64,000 nucleotides of DNA, from the NCBI RefSeq assembly GCF_034092395.1, contig NZ_CP139301.1, forward strand, positions 992,001 to 1,056,000, in the 5' to 3' direction. A model generated the notes under the pieces. The model ran no database searches and was not told the origin of the DNA. It saw only the letters and a list, made by a program, of their open reading frames with translations. Each line of letters begins with the position of its first letter. Position 1 is the first letter of the stretch. Both the position numbers and the translations under genes were made by a program. The DNA comes from Prochlorococcus sp. MIT 1307 (GTDB lineage Bacteria > Cyanobacteriota > Cyanobacteriia > PCC-6307 > Cyanobiaceae). This document shows positions 8,970 through 19,611 of the stretch, piece by piece.

Positions 8970-10577
8970 ATGACGAGATCCCTCCAAAACATTGCTCTGG
9001 TCGTCACCTCAGGGACACTGGTCAGCAAAATTGGTGGCTTTGCCAGGCAACTCGTCATTGCAGGTACTTTTGGTATAGGTGCCGCCTATGACGCTTATAG
9101 CTATGCATATGTGCTGCCTGGCTTTTTTTTGATCCTTCTAGGAGGCATAAATGGCCCATTTCATAATGCAATAGTTACTGTACTTAGCCGCAAAACCAAA
9201 AAGGAAGGTTCATATATCCTCTCTGCAATACATACATTAATTAGTACCGGGCTAATTTTAATAACTGCAATTCTTGTCATTGCAGCAGATCCTCTAATTA
9301 AAATTTTGGGCCCTGGACTGAACACTGATATTCATAAAATTGCCGTATTTCAACTACAAATAATGGCACCTATTGCTTTATTAGCTGGTCTAATTGGCAT
9401 TGGATTTGGCGCACTCAATGCTAATAATAAATTCTTCCTACCTTCAATATCGCCCTTAATTTCAAGTTTAACTCTAATGACCTTTACAGGCATTTTCTGG
9501 CTGAATAAAGGTGCAATTTACGAATCTCAGCAACTTGCCCTAATAGGTGGACTAGTACTGGCATTGGGAACATTAATAGGTGCATTAATTCAATGGCTTG
9601 TGCAACTTCCCACCTTATTTAAGCAAAGTCTTTTCAGAGTTAAGTTAATCTGGGATTGGCGACATCCTGGTGTCAAAGAAGTCTTAAATATTATTGGACC
9701 AGCAACACTCTCGTCAGGGATGTTGACAATCAACGTTTTTACCGATCTTTTTTTCGCATCTGGCATTGTAGGAGCTGCAGCTGGTCTTAGCTATGCAAAC
9801 TTTTTAATTCAAGCGCCTTTGGGGCTAGTTTCTAATGCCTTGATAATCCCTCTTCTTCCTACATTTGCGAAGCTAACTAACTCAAATGAACAAGATTTAC
9901 TAATCGCTAGAATTCGTCAAGGGCTCATGCTTTCAGCTGCAAGCATGATTGCTCTAGGCGCAATCTTCATAACTCTAGGTACTCCAATAGTTGCTCTTTT
10001 CTATGCAAGAGGAGCCTTTGAAAGTAACGCTATTAACTTAGTTGCAGCCTTATTAATTGCCTATGGCATAGGAATGCCAGCTTATTTATGTAGAGATTTA
10101 TTGGTAAGGGTTTTCTATGCCCTAGGAGATGGTCAAACTCCTTTTTATCTTTCAAGTATAGGAATTATCTTAAATATTCTTTTTGACTGGGTATTAGTTG
10201 GAGGGCCAACTCCTTGGGGGGATCAAATGCCCTTTAATTTTGGAGCGCCAGGTCTTGTTTTGGCCACAGCTGCAATTAACTTCCTAACTTGCACAGCACT
10301 CTTATTTAAGTTGAATTCATGCATTGGAAGGTTACCTCTTAAAGAATGGAGCTTGGATGGGATCAAGCTACTGATAGCAGGGTTCACCTCTGGATTAGTT
10401 GCCTGGTTCATGAAAACAGCTGTGACATGGCCCGAGAATGGAATAGGACTATTAAGTCAAGTCATTCTGTCAGGGGCCACTAGTTTGCTTGTTTTTGGAT
10501 TGATCGGTAGCTCCATGAAAATTAAAGAAGTCAAAGAATTATTCATACTTCTTACAAAGGGCATTATTCGTCTTTGA
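8970..10577 (+). CDS. murJ: Lipid II flippase MurJ (MviN family)
   Basis: A 535-residue polytopic membrane protein with about 14 hydrophobic helices, matching the MOP-superfamily flippase that moves lipid II across the inner membrane for peptidoglycan synthesis. The N-terminus (LVSKIGGFARQLVIAGTFG) and the GINGPFHNAIV segment are typical. RDLLVRVFYALGDGQTPF, in the central cavity helices, is a strong family marker. The 3' end overlaps by 14 bp with the convergent 87-aa gene. Confidence 0.93.
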   Translation: MTRSLQNIALVVTSGTLVSKIGGFARQLVIAGTFGIGAAYDAYSYAYVLPGFFLILLGGINGPFHNAIVTVLSRKTKKEGSYILSAIHTLISTGLILITAILVIAADPLIKILGPGLNTDIHKIAVFQLQIMAPIALLAGLIGIGFGALNANNKFFLPSISPLISSLTLMTFTGIFWLNKGAIYESQQLALIGGLVLALGTLIGALIQWLVQLPTLFKQSLFRVKLIWDWRHPGVKEVLNIIGPATLSSGMLTINVFTDLFFASGIVGAAAGLSYANFLIQAPLGLVSNALIIPLLPTFAKLTNSNEQDLLIARIRQGLMLSAASMIALGAIFITLGTPIVALFYARGAFESNAINLVAALLIAYGIGMPAYLCRDLLVRVFYALGDGQTPFYLSSIGIILNILFDWVLVGGPTPWGDQMPFNFGAPGLVLATAAINFLTCTALLFKLNSCIGRLPLKEWSLDGIKLLIAGFTSGLVAWFMKTAVTWPENGIGLLSQVILSGATSLLVFGLIGSSMKIKEVKELFILLTKGIIRL

Positions 10578-10827
10578 ATGAAACCTCACGTTCTTGCCTG
10601 ACCTTAATTGGGAACTCCAGCTGATTATCACGCGTCAACTTAGGTCCTTGAACTGAAACGATTCGAGCTTGAATACCAAATTCCTGAAAAGAAAGTTCTA
10701 TCTCTTGAATCAAAGCTTTCTCTACCTGAGCTTCAGCATCAAGTACTTTCCCTATTAACCTGTCACCCAAAAGTCCTATGCGTTCACGCATTACTTCACG
10801 GGCATTGGTGACCTCGATAATCAACAA
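10564..10827 (-). CDS. Conserved hypothetical protein, 87 aa
   Basis: Unrecognised small protein, charged throughout, without signal peptide or membrane helix. Its first half (MRERIGLLGDRLIGKVLDAEAQVEKALIQEIELSF) is predicted to be helical and amphipathic; the second half is strand-like and ends acidic. It sits 25 bp downstream of the DUF3181 gene on the same strand, so the two are probably co-transcribed. It overlaps murJ tail to tail. It looks like a real cyanobacterial core gene of unknown role. Confidence 0.7.
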   Translation of the reverse strand: MLIIEVTNAREVMRERIGLLGDRLIGKVLDAEAQVEKALIQEIELSFQEFGIQARIVSVQGPKLTRDNQLEFPIKVRQEREVSFKDE

Positions 10828-10852
10828 GGGGCCTCCCTAAGTTATTTCAACC

Positions 10853-11143
10853 TTATCTGCAATAAGGGTCCAAAATATCTTCAAGATCAAAAATCTGTCC
10901 TGACGGAATTAATCTGGACAGAGGTAATCGCATACTGCCTCCAGCCAGTGGTACTTGTACTGTCTCAAGTGCCTTTCGTGCAGCAACGTTTGACCCTTGA
11001 TCCAAATGAGCCAGACATTCAATAGCAAGAGTTTCGGCTAACCCAGCATCTCCTAAATAAAGATGCCAACTAGCAACTTGAATATAAAGACGGTCACCTA
11101 TAGCAATCTGAATATCACGCAGGTGAGACTGGTCAAAAGTCAT
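10853..11143 (-). CDS. DUF3181-like small protein
   Basis: A 96-residue soluble protein with a core like the cyanobacterial DUF3181 family: IQIAIGDRLYIQVASWHLYL, then GDAGLAETLAIECL, and a C-terminal VQVPLAGGSMRLPLSRLIP. Function is unknown. The open frame extends to 11233, directly against the tRNA-Arg gene, but the internal ATG at 11143 gives the normal family length and leaves room for a promoter. It is followed on the same strand by the 87-aa gene. Confidence 0.75.
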   Translation of the reverse strand: MTFDQSHLRDIQIAIGDRLYIQVASWHLYLGDAGLAETLAIECLAHLDQGSNVAARKALETVQVPLAGGSMRLPLSRLIPSGQIFDLEDILDPYCR

Positions 11144-11233
11144 AAGGAAAACTCCAATTTCTCTAATTGTGATATCAATTCGATTGCTTAGTTGACGAAG
11201 GTGCCCTTCATGGAGTGTGATTGATTTGGTCAA

Positions 11234-11307
11234 GCGCCTGTAGCTCAGCGGATTAGAGCATCTGACTACGGATCAGAGGGTCGGGAGTTCGAATCTCTCC
11301 AGGCGCG
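11234..11307 (+). tRNA. tRNA-Arg (anticodon ACG)
   Basis: A 74-nt cloverleaf. The acceptor stem is GCGCCTG / CAGGCGC with discriminator G. The D arm is TAGCTCAGCGGATTAGAGCA, the anticodon stem CTGAC/GATCAG-type encloses the loop with ACG, and the T arm is GGGAGTTCGAATCTCTCC. No CCA is encoded. The anticodon is decoded to Arg and would read CGN codons after A34 editing. It is followed at once by a terminator. Confidence 0.96.
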
Positions 11308-11314
11308 TTTTTTT

Positions 11315-11339
11315 AACTGCCCCAAGGGCAGTTTTTTTT
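11315..11339 (+). terminator. Rho-independent terminator after tRNA-Arg
   Basis: Stem AACTGCCC (11315-11322) / GGGCAGTT (11326-11333) with a 3-nt loop and a T run, 7 nt downstream of the tRNA. It ends the tRNA transcript before glyA. Confidence 0.9.
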
Positions 11340-11425
11340 AATTTGTGATCATAAAGGCAAAAATACTGCCCTGAGTATCCAATTGCGACGACTTTGCCTA
11401 CTATCCCAAAGCTTCTAATCCCAAA

Positions 11426-12694
11426 ATGGAGGTTGTCTCCTTGCTTTCGATTAACGCCGATTTAAAGGATGCAGATGCCCCTATTGCCTTTTTAATTGAA
11501 AAAGAGCAAGAACGACAAGAAACTCATCTAGAGCTAATTGCCAGTGAGAATTTCGCCTCTCGAGCGGTAATGCAAGCTCAAGGTTCTGCTCTTACTAACA
11601 AATATGCAGAAGGTCTCCCACAAAAACGTTATTACGGAGGCTGTGAGCATATAGATGCAATCGAGGAGTTAGCGATTCAACGCGCGAAGCAACTCTTTCA
11701 CGCTAATTGGGCAAATGTTCAGCCTCATAGTGGAGCGCAGGCTAATTTTGCGGTTTTTCTAGCCCTCCTCAATCCTGGGGACACCATCATGGGTATGGAC
11801 TTATCTCATGGCGGACATCTCACTCATGGCTCCCCAGTAAACGTAAGTGGTAAGTGGTTCAACGTCGTTAATTACGGCGTCAACAGAGAGAGTCAAAGGC
11901 TCGAAATGGAAGCAATAAGACAACAAGCGCTAACTCATAAGCCAAAGTTAATTATCTGTGGGTTTTCTGCATATCCAAGGACAATCGACTTTGCTGCTTT
12001 CAGCTCTATTGCCAAGGAAGTAGATGCCTATCTACTAGCTGATATGGCCCATATCGCAGGACTAGTAGCTGCAGGAGAACATCCAAACCCTGTTCCTCAT
12101 TGCGATGTAGTAACTACTACTACTCACAAAACTTTGAGAGGTCCCAGAGGGGGGTTAATCCTATGCAGAGACGAAGAGTTTGGACGCAAATTCGACAAAT
12201 CTGTGTTCCCAGGCAGCCAAGGAGGTCCACTAGAACACGTCATAGCGGCTAAAGCTGTAGCCTTTGGAGAAGCACTTCAGCCAAGTTTTCAAATCTATAG
12301 TCGCGAGATAGTAGCTAATGCAAAAGCCTTAGCAAAAGGTATTCAAGATCAAGGTATCGATGTTGTAAGCAATGGCACTGACAACCATATAGTGTTACTA
12401 GATCTTCGATCCATTGGCATGACAGGAAAGCTTGCAGATCGGCTGGTCAGTGAAGTCAGAATTACTGCGAATAAGAACACTGTTCCCTTTGATCCGGAGT
12501 CTCCATTTGTTACTAGTGGCATGAGGCTAGGAACTGCAGCACTTACTACTCGAGGATTTACTGAGGAAGCTTTTTATGAAGTTGCTGATGTAATTGCCAA
12601 ACGTTTACTGAACCCCGAGGATGCCTCGATCCAAGGTCAATGTCTTGAGAAAGTTAGTGAGCTTTGTAGACGTTTTCCTCTATACAAAAAATAA
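11426..12694 (+). CDS. glyA: Serine hydroxymethyltransferase
   Basis: A 422-residue PLP enzyme interconverting serine and glycine with formation of 5,10-methylene-THF, serving one-carbon metabolism. The family start is seen at [15 protein letters not shown]. The PLP lysine is in [16 protein letters not shown], and [15 protein letters not shown] and the C-terminal [14 protein letters not shown] are diagnostic. Length is normal. It is the first gene of a same-strand run glyA-cinA-leuC-leuD with short gaps. Confidence 0.97.
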   Translation: MEVVSLLSINADLKDADAPIAFLIEKEQERQETHLELIASENFASRAVMQAQGSALTNKYAEGLPQKRYYGGCEHIDAIEELAIQRAKQLFHANWANVQPHSGAQANFAVFLALLNPGDTIMGMDLSHGGHLTHGSPVNVSGKWFNVVNYGVNRESQRLEMEAIRQQALTHKPKLIICGFSAYPRTIDFAAFSSIAKEVDAYLLADMAHIAGLVAAGEHPNPVPHCDVVTTTTHKTLRGPRGGLILCRDEEFGRKFDKSVFPGSQGGPLEHVIAAKAVAFGEALQPSFQIYSREIVANAKALAKGIQDQGIDVVSNGTDNHIVLLDLRSIGMTGKLADRLVSEVRITANKNTVPFDPESPFVTSGMRLGTAALTTRGFTEEAFYEVADVIAKRLLNPEDASIQGQCLEKVSELCRRFPLYKK

Positions 12695-12705
12695 TCTCTA
12701 AAAAC

Positions 12706-13980
12706 TTGTCTGAGCAACCAATCAAAAAACATGGCGTAGAAATTCTCTGTATTGGTACAGAGCTACTTCTTGGAGATATTCTTAACAGTAATGCGCGCTG
12801 GATTGCCAAAGAGTTAGCAATCTTAGGTTTACCTCATTATTTACAGACCGTTGTAGGAGACAATATTGCTCGACTCCAAAGAGCAGTTCTTGAAGCTGCC
12901 AAGCGCAGCAAAATTCTTATCACTACTGGAGGACTAGGGCCAACTCCTGATGATCTCACTACAGAAGCATTAGCCGCTGCTTTTAACATGCCACTAGAAG
13001 AAAAGACAGAACTTTGGATAGATATACAAAACAAAATGTCGGTCAACAGTCAAATATCAAGCCTTAGTAATCGTAAGCAAGCCCTGTTACCCTTCAATGC
13101 AAAGGTAATTCCAAATCGGTCAGGAACTGCTCCTGGAATGATCTGGCATCCCAAAGAAGATTTCACGATACTGACTTTCCCTGGAGTCCCTTCAGAACTA
13201 AAAGAAATGTGGACTGAAACTGCTGTCCCATGGCTCAAGCAACATGGAGGTGCAACAGATACTTTGATTAGTAAAGTTCTAAAATTTTCAGGAATTTCAG
13301 AATCCACTCTTTCTGATGAAGTAGCTGATCTTCTCAACAACAACAACCCCACTTTGGCTCCATATGCAAGTCTTGGGGAAGTAAAGTTACGTCTTACCGC
13401 TAAAGGGAAAAACATTGAAGAGGCACAAAAACTGCTTCTCCCTTTAGAACAAGAATTACGCAATAGAGTTGGGGTTAAATGTTATGGATCTGGAAATGAA
13501 AGCTTAGCTTCTGTTGTTCTTGAACTTCTACGACAAAGAAATGAAACACTTGCAATTGCAGAGTCTTGTACAGGAGGGGGGCTAGGGGCTGCCATATCTG
13601 CCTTACCTGGAGCTTCGGATGTCTTTGTAGGTGGAGTTATTGCATATAGCAATGCAATCAAAGAAAAGTTACTAGGAGTTCCCAAAGAATTAATTGACAA
13701 TCACGGTGCTGTTTCAGAGGAAGTTGTCAGAGCCATGGCAAAAGGTGCTCGCAAAAAATTGAACTCAGATTGGGGAATCGCAATAAGCGGACTGGCTGGA
13801 CCAGCTGGGGGCACTAAAGATAAGCCAGTTGGAACTGTTCACATAGCTGTTGCTGGTCCTAGAAGCTGTGAATCAAACCCACAAAATTTTGGAGCCAACA
13901 GAGGCAGAATAGGCATTCAACGCCTCAGTGTTTTAAATGGATTAGAACAACTCCGTTTGCTTTTGCTCTCACAGAGCTAA
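12706..13980 (+). CDS. cinA: CinA-like protein (MoCF-type domain plus nicotinamide-nucleotide amidase domain)
   Basis: A 424-residue two-domain protein. The N-terminal half is MoaB/MogA-like ([36 protein letters not shown]). The C-terminal half is the PncC-type deamidase ([52 protein letters not shown]). Characterised homologues hydrolyse ADP-ribose and deamidate NMN in pyridine-nucleotide salvage. The start is a TTG at 12706, 11 bp after the glyA stop. No in-frame ATG lies near, so the TTG is accepted. Confidence 0.9.
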   Translation: MSEQPIKKHGVEILCIGTELLLGDILNSNARWIAKELAILGLPHYLQTVVGDNIARLQRAVLEAAKRSKILITTGGLGPTPDDLTTEALAAAFNMPLEEKTELWIDIQNKMSVNSQISSLSNRKQALLPFNAKVIPNRSGTAPGMIWHPKEDFTILTFPGVPSELKEMWTETAVPWLKQHGGATDTLISKVLKFSGISESTLSDEVADLLNNNNPTLAPYASLGEVKLRLTAKGKNIEEAQKLLLPLEQELRNRVGVKCYGSGNESLASVVLELLRQRNETLAIAESCTGGGLGAAISALPGASDVFVGGVIAYSNAIKEKLLGVPKELIDNHGAVSEEVVRAMAKGARKKLNSDWGIAISGLAGPAGGTKDKPVGTVHIAVAGPRSCESNPQNFGANRGRIGIQRLSVLNGLEQLRLLLLSQS

Positions 13981-14014
13981 TCTTTTCATTCTTGCAACTC
14001 CACTTAATTCAAAA

Positions 14015-15430
14015 TTGAGCTCAGGAACGCTCTACGACAAAGTTTGGGATCTACACCGGGTGACTGATCTACCTGGAGGGTCTACACAGCTTTTTGTTGG
14101 ACTGCATTTAATTCATGAAGTGACCAGCCCACAAGCATTTTCTGCACTGGAAGAAAGAGGTTTAAAGGTTTGTTGCCCTAATCGAACTGTGGCAACTGTG
14201 GATCACATAGTTCCCACAATTAATCAGAAGCGTCCTTTTGCAGATCCATTAGCAGAAGAAATGCTATGCACTTTGGAACGAAACTGCAAAACACATGGAA
14301 TCCAGCTCTTTGGACTTGGAAGCGGTAAACAAGGGATCGTCCATGTCATTGCCCCTGAACTAGGTCTAACACAACCAGGCATGACAGTTGCTTGTGGAGA
14401 TTCTCATACCTCAACCCATGGAGCATTTGGAGCCATTGCATTCGGGATAGGAACAAGTCAAGTGCGGGATGTTCTTGCTAGTCAAAGTCTTGCGATAGAC
14501 AAACTAAAAGTCAAACGCCTTTGGTTTGATGGGAAATTAGGAAAAGGTGTTTTTGCAAAAGATCTAATCCTTCACGTAATTAGATCCTTAGGTGTTAAAG
14601 GAGGCGTTGGATATGCATATGAATTTGCAGGACCAGCAATAGAGCTCCTCTCCATGGAAGAGAGAATGACGATATGCAATATGGCGATAGAAGGAGGTGC
14701 TCGTTGCGGTTATATCAATCCTGATTCAACGACCTTTAACTACCTCCAAAACAGACTTTACGCGCCCAATGATGAGCAATGGCATCAAGCAATCAATTGG
14801 TGGCAAAGCCTTGCAAGTGAATCTGCAGCCATTTTCGATGATGAGGTTCACTTTGATGCATCATCAATAGCACCAACAGTTACTTGGGGGATAACGCCTG
14901 GACAAGGTGTAGCTATAGATGAAAATATCCCATTACTACAGTCTCTAAATCCAAATGAACGTCAAATAGCTGCAGAAGCCTGCGAATATATGGATTTGAA
15001 GCCTGGGGATAGTATTGCTGGTCTTCCTGTAGATGTATGTTTTATAGGAAGCTGTACAAATGGTCGTCTAAGCGATCTTCAAGCAGCAGCAGCAATTGCA
15101 AAAGGTCGACATGTAGCAAAAGGCCTCAAAGCTTTTGTAGTCCCAGGTTCCGAAAAAGTTGCTATAGCTGCTAAAAAAGAAGGTTTAGATATTGTCTTTC
15201 GAGAAGCTGGTTTTGAATGGCGAGAACCAGGATGCTCAATGTGTCTTGCAATGAATCCTGACAAGCTTGAAGGACGACAAATTAGTGCCAGTTCAAGTAA
15301 TAGGAACTTCAAAGGGAGGCAAGGTTCCTCAAATGGGAGGACGCTACTGATGAGTCCAGCAATGGTTGCCGCCGCCGCAATAAATGGAAAAGTTACAGAT
15401 GTACGAATCATGCTTCAAAACTTTGCCTAA
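14015..15430 (+). CDS. leuC: 3-isopropylmalate dehydratase large subunit
   Basis: A 471-residue aconitase-family subunit for the second step of leucine synthesis. It shows [11 protein letters not shown] at the start, [20 protein letters not shown], and the 4Fe-4S ligands in [14 protein letters not shown] and [13 protein letters not shown]. The start is TTG at 14015, which gives the normal N-terminus. leuD follows 18 bp later on the same strand, and the two products form the LeuCD complex. Confidence 0.97.
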   Translation: MSSGTLYDKVWDLHRVTDLPGGSTQLFVGLHLIHEVTSPQAFSALEERGLKVCCPNRTVATVDHIVPTINQKRPFADPLAEEMLCTLERNCKTHGIQLFGLGSGKQGIVHVIAPELGLTQPGMTVACGDSHTSTHGAFGAIAFGIGTSQVRDVLASQSLAIDKLKVKRLWFDGKLGKGVFAKDLILHVIRSLGVKGGVGYAYEFAGPAIELLSMEERMTICNMAIEGGARCGYINPDSTTFNYLQNRLYAPNDEQWHQAINWWQSLASESAAIFDDEVHFDASSIAPTVTWGITPGQGVAIDENIPLLQSLNPNERQIAAEACEYMDLKPGDSIAGLPVDVCFIGSCTNGRLSDLQAAAAIAKGRHVAKGLKAFVVPGSEKVAIAAKKEGLDIVFREAGFEWREPGCSMCLAMNPDKLEGRQISASSSNRNFKGRQGSSNGRTLLMSPAMVAAAAINGKVTDVRIMLQNFA

Positions 15431-15448
15431 TAATCCAAGGAAAATTTC

Positions 15449-16078
15449 ATGAGAACGAACTCTCCCTTCCCTCATGGCGAAATTAAAAAAGTGATCGGTC
15501 GATGTATTGTTTTGCATGGCAATGACATAGATACTGATCGCATTATTCCTGCAAGATTTCTTAAATGTGTAAGTTTCCAAGATTTAGGTAATCACGTATT
15601 TGCAGATGACAGAAAAGAGTTAAAAGGTTCTCACCCTTTTGATCTTGCTGTCAATCAAGGCAGCTCAATTCTTGTAGTCAACGATAATTTTGGTTGCGGT
15701 TCCAGTAGAGAACATGCACCACAAGCATTAATGCGTTGGGGTATACGTGCGGTAATTGGTCAAAGCTTTTCAGAAATCTTCTTTGGGAATTGTTTAGCAC
15801 TAGGCATTCCTTGTGCGACCCTAACATCAGATGAAATCAACTATCTGCAAAAAGAAATTGACAAAAACCCTCAAAAGAATTGGGAGCTTAACCTTCTAAC
15901 AAAGCTACTTAGTAATAGCGAAAATAACTTGAAAGTAAATATCGAAACCGGCCCTTTAGACATGCTTTCGACAGGTGAGTGGGATGCAACATCACAACTA
16001 ATTAACAAAAAAGATTTATTAATTAAAACCATGAACAATATTCCTTATCTAAACAATTTTAAATGGCATAAAGAATAG
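15449..16078 (+). CDS. leuD: 3-isopropylmalate dehydratase small subunit
   Basis: A 209-residue swivel-domain partner of LeuC. Diagnostic segments are DIDTDRIIPARFLK near the start and VVNDNFGCGSSREHAPQAL in the middle, then GQSFSEIFFGNCLALGIPC. The length is normal. It is the last gene of the glyA-cinA-leuC-leuD run and is convergent with the DUF3769 gene, with 65 bp between their stops. Confidence 0.96.
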   Translation: MRTNSPFPHGEIKKVIGRCIVLHGNDIDTDRIIPARFLKCVSFQDLGNHVFADDRKELKGSHPFDLAVNQGSSILVVNDNFGCGSSREHAPQALMRWGIRAVIGQSFSEIFFGNCLALGIPCATLTSDEINYLQKEIDKNPQKNWELNLLTKLLSNSENNLKVNIETGPLDMLSTGEWDATSQLINKKDLLIKTMNNIPYLNNFKWHKE

Positions 16079-16143
16079 CAAAAGTTTCACATCCAAAATC
16101 TTGCCAAGAATTAATCAATAATTTTTTATGTGCAAATTGCGAA

Positions 16144-19100
16144 TCAAAATACAGAGTTTACCTGCTCCTGATTAAATCCAGGAGAAGCTGATGGCACAAA
16201 AGGAACTCCAGTACCACTAAAGTTAAAGTCATTCAAATGGAAACTAATGCCACCTATCCCACTTGAAGGTTTGTAGTAAATGCCTAAGTCATATGACCTT
16301 CTTTGCCAACGAAGCTCAACATTAGAATCAATGGTTTTACCATAATAATTAGAACCACCATCTATATTCAATTCAACTCCAGTAGTAAGCACTAATGGTC
16401 CAGCTACTTGCTGAGTCAGGCCTATTCCTAATGTCCCCAAATCAACAACATCATCAAAAGAAAATGGACTGCCACCTTGTTTTAATGAGCCACCAGAGTA
16501 AATAGAAAATTTCGTATAATCTAGAAAGGGCTTACTAAAAGTACCGAAAGTAATTGTAGGACCGCTTGTAAAACTAATTATTCTTTGGGTAGCACCACCC
16601 TCATATGAAAAATATGCCGTACTAAAGTGTGTATCAAGTGTTAAACCTGGAATGATAGGGACAGGGGAATAGCGATAAGCCGCATCATGAGTTAGTTTTG
16701 CAGACTGCCCTTCCCAAATCGTATATTTACTCTTTAAGGAAGAATATACATTAGCTCTCCAGAGTTCAATAAGACTTCCGCCCTTAGAGGTCTCTGCTTG
16801 ATAATTTCCTACACCCACTCTAAAGCGATATGTATTACTTAAATCGCCCCAATCCCAAGTCTTTGATTTCTCTATAGAGCCCCCATAAGCAGTGTATATA
16901 TCTGTTTCACCTATTGAGCCATTCCATACCCTATATCGATAAGCTCCAAACAAAGTAGTATCAACATTATTCAAAATAGGGAACGTCAATACTTTCTTTA
17001 AGTTCGCCCAGTACCTACTTCCATTAGCAATCCTTTCACTATTAAATGTACTAATGTTTCCATCTATCCTTGTATCGAAACCTAATGTTTTCCCCTTCAA
17101 CCTAGTCTTTAATCCAAACAAATCAGATGTTTTAATTGAACTACGAATATTTTCAGATGTAACCGAAGAATCATTAGCAATATAACTATTAGTTTCATTT
17201 TTAATTGCACGTTGCAGAAGGAACTGAGGCTGAAGAGAAAGCTCATATCCTTTAGACAAATCTATTGGCTTGAAGGAACGACCCACAAACAAGCCATCTC
17301 TGTCTCCACGGTCTATTCCAATCACCCAGCGATTTTCAACACTCTCACTTCTTTTAATCCTTGTAGAGTTAACAATAGGAAGACTAACTCTCTCTTCAAA
17401 AATAACCCTACTACGCTTTGATGTTATTACAATATCTCCATTATTTTCTTCTTTTGCTACTACATTGCGAGCCTCAATTCGTGTCTGAGTTGGAGTAAAA
17501 GGATCATTACTAAAACTCATTCTATCTGCCTCCCATCCTTCTGGATTGAGTTTAATCTTTCCAGATTGAATTCTCCAACGAGTTATAGATCCACTTATAA
17601 GTTTGGAACGACCTTTCGGGTTTAATTGGGTAATCTTGACACTGCCTGGCTGATTCTTCTCTACTGTTTTTTCTGAAATATTCCTTATCCCAACTTTAGT
17701 TCGAATACCAAAACCTTCTTTACTCTGTAAGTTATAAATTCTTTGATCAATTAAAGCAATTGATCTTTTTCTTAATCGTTCTTGTTCTGAAAAGGAAAGA
17801 GCAGAAGACTTAGTCTTAGATAATTCAGCATTTACTTTTAATGGAGTATCTATCTCAAATCCATTTAGTTGCTCATGCTTAGAGAAAGGTTTTAGCTTTC
17901 TAAGTGAAATAGATTCTAAGCTCTCATTAATTTCCTTAGGATAATACTTAATTCTGGTCCCTGATTGAGAGCATCCAATAGGAGCAGGCAAAATTGTTTT
18001 TTCCGTTTGCTTATCTTCTCCCCAGCGATATCGAAATCCAATCAAATAAGCATTACTACCTCCTCTAACGCCTCCAAAAGTCCCAAAAGCACCAGAGCGA
18101 TGATGAATTCGACCTACTAATGAAAACTGTTCTGTGACCTTTGCTTCTATTTCAGCCCCTAGATAATTCAATAGTTGTGATGCTTTGTTCCTATTTGTTT
18201 TTTCGTAGTTACTTAAAGAAGTGTTGTAACTAACGCCTTCTATAAACCCAACACTTAACCAAGGTCGCAACCAAACTCTTGCTCCTATGCCTAAAACCCC
18301 CTCACCAAAACTTTTTGCAGAGGTTGCAGCATATGGTCCATCTTGATAAGGCCCCCCTGCTTCTTCATTGGCAAAATGCCTAAATAAATCTGCTCCCAGT
18401 TCAATAGAGAAAGGACCATTGCGATAAATTCTTTTACTTAAGCCAAGACCTAAGAGATATTCATCTCTGGCATCACCAGCGAAAAGGAAAGACTCACCAA
18501 AGTCAGAATCGGTCATCGCCCCACCCCAGGCCGTTACCGCCCAAGGATGTTGATGCCAAGTAGAGATAAGCGGCAAAGCAGGTGGGCAGGCAACATCACC
18601 TTTTTCCTCAGTAGGCGATAAAAGCGCTGAGAATGGTTTATTAGGCCTGGCCCATGAATTGAGGGGTGCAATTAATTGGCTCGAAGGAAGATCTAAATCA
18701 TTTTTTTTCTGAGATGATTCTAAAAAAGGCTGCTTAAAACCAAATTGAGAATTTTGGATAAGAGATGAAGACTGCTTTTGCCCTGGAGTTTCCGAGAGAA
18801 GCGACTTTCGATAAGTATCTGAAGAAATAATCTTCAGATCTTCATCTAAATTCTCAAGGTCAAGCACGCCATATACATCTTTTAACTCACCAATTTTTTG
18901 AATTAGGTTGTAACGAAAAGAACTGGCCTGGAAATATTGAAAACCCTTTTTAAATCGAACTCTTCCACTGGCAAGAAGAGTGTTGAAATCCCTGTCAAAC
19001 TCAATACGGTCTGCTTTAAGAATGGCTCCATTTAGTATTGCGCTAACCCTTCCTTCTGCGACGAAACGCTTCTGTCGAGAGTCATAGCTTTGACGATCTG

Positions 19101-19341
19101 CTCGCAGTTGCAATTCAAGAGGTGGACTTAAACCATTGATAGAAGGGCCATTTTTTGTAAGGCCGCGAATGAATAAATTTTCATTGGAAATATTGGGAGT
19201 GTCTCCATAAGAAGCCTCTTTTCCCTTAGAGCGAATATTTGGGAGATTTGTTTCAGCCTTAGCAATTTCAAAAAAATTGAGAAAACTAAAGACACCTGAA
19301 CCAATCAGCCCGGCAATAACGATATGCGGGCCTTTCGACAC
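16144..19341 (-). CDS. LptD/OstA-like outer-membrane protein (DUF3769 family)
   Basis: A 1065-residue exported protein. The N-terminus (GPHIVIAGLIGSGVFSFLNF then AKAE) is a plausible signal peptide. Residues ~75-165 form an OstA/LptA-like beta-taco region (LQLRADRQSYDSRQKRFVAE, ADRIEFDRDFNTLLASGRVR). The rest is rich in alternating aromatic strands, typical of a beta barrel, and ends in a terminal region rich in Phe. Cyanobacterial DUF3769 proteins are viewed as the LptD counterpart for placing lipopolysaccharide in the outer membrane. Between the two regions is a low-complexity linker. The closest upstream gene on the same strand is psbI, 107 bp away. Confidence 0.82.
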   Translation of the reverse strand: MSKGPHIVIAGLIGSGVFSFLNFFEIAKAETNLPNIRSKGKEASYGDTPNISNENLFIRGLTKNGPSINGLSPPLELQLRADRQSYDSRQKRFVAEGRVSAILNGAILKADRIEFDRDFNTLLASGRVRFKKGFQYFQASSFRYNLIQKIGELKDVYGVLDLENLDEDLKIISSDTYRKSLLSETPGQKQSSSLIQNSQFGFKQPFLESSQKKNDLDLPSSQLIAPLNSWARPNKPFSALLSPTEEKGDVACPPALPLISTWHQHPWAVTAWGGAMTDSDFGESFLFAGDARDEYLLGLGLSKRIYRNGPFSIELGADLFRHFANEEAGGPYQDGPYAATSAKSFGEGVLGIGARVWLRPWLSVGFIEGVSYNTSLSNYEKTNRNKASQLLNYLGAEIEAKVTEQFSLVGRIHHRSGAFGTFGGVRGGSNAYLIGFRYRWGEDKQTEKTILPAPIGCSQSGTRIKYYPKEINESLESISLRKLKPFSKHEQLNGFEIDTPLKVNAELSKTKSSALSFSEQERLRKRSIALIDQRIYNLQSKEGFGIRTKVGIRNISEKTVEKNQPGSVKITQLNPKGRSKLISGSITRWRIQSGKIKLNPEGWEADRMSFSNDPFTPTQTRIEARNVVAKEENNGDIVITSKRSRVIFEERVSLPIVNSTRIKRSESVENRWVIGIDRGDRDGLFVGRSFKPIDLSKGYELSLQPQFLLQRAIKNETNSYIANDSSVTSENIRSSIKTSDLFGLKTRLKGKTLGFDTRIDGNISTFNSERIANGSRYWANLKKVLTFPILNNVDTTLFGAYRYRVWNGSIGETDIYTAYGGSIEKSKTWDWGDLSNTYRFRVGVGNYQAETSKGGSLIELWRANVYSSLKSKYTIWEGQSAKLTHDAAYRYSPVPIIPGLTLDTHFSTAYFSYEGGATQRIISFTSGPTITFGTFSKPFLDYTKFSIYSGGSLKQGGSPFSFDDVVDLGTLGIGLTQQVAGPLVLTTGVELNIDGGSNYYGKTIDSNVELRWQRRSYDLGIYYKPSSGIGGISFHLNDFNFSGTGVPFVPSASPGFNQEQVNSVF

Positions 19342-19448
19342 CTAGAACTGCCTTCTAAAGCCCGTAATCTTCCCATAAACAACCATCACACTGGATAGAA
19401 CAGGTCCAGTATGTGGCGTGACTAAAGAAAGGCCTTTAAAACACTTTC

Positions 19449-19577
19449 TCAGTCTTGTGGACTTTCGAGATCCTTTCTTGCAGGGGTCCTGCTTGGGTCG
19501 CTAGCCAAGAAACCAAAGAGAAAGGTCCCGACAAAAAAGAAGACGACCGTGTAAACGGAAATCTTGAGCGCAAGCAT
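19449..19577 (-). CDS. psbI: Photosystem II reaction-centre protein I
   Basis: A 42-codon gene, read on the minus strand from the ATG at 19577 to the TGA at 19449. The product begins [20 protein letters not shown] and ends [18 protein letters not shown] plus SPQD. This is the single-helix PsbI subunit, which normally reads MLTLKI-VY...FGFLSSDPSRNPGRKDLE, and only the last four residues extend past the common end. PsbI binds beside D1 and CP43 in photosystem II. It lies between the DUF3769 gene downstream and a 55-codon ORF 34 bp upstream on the same strand. Confidence 0.95.
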   Translation of the reverse strand: MLALKISVYTVVFFFVGTFLFGFLASDPSRTPARKDLESPQD

Positions 19578-19611
19578 GAAAAGCGACCACGACTATTTAA
19601 GCAATCTCATC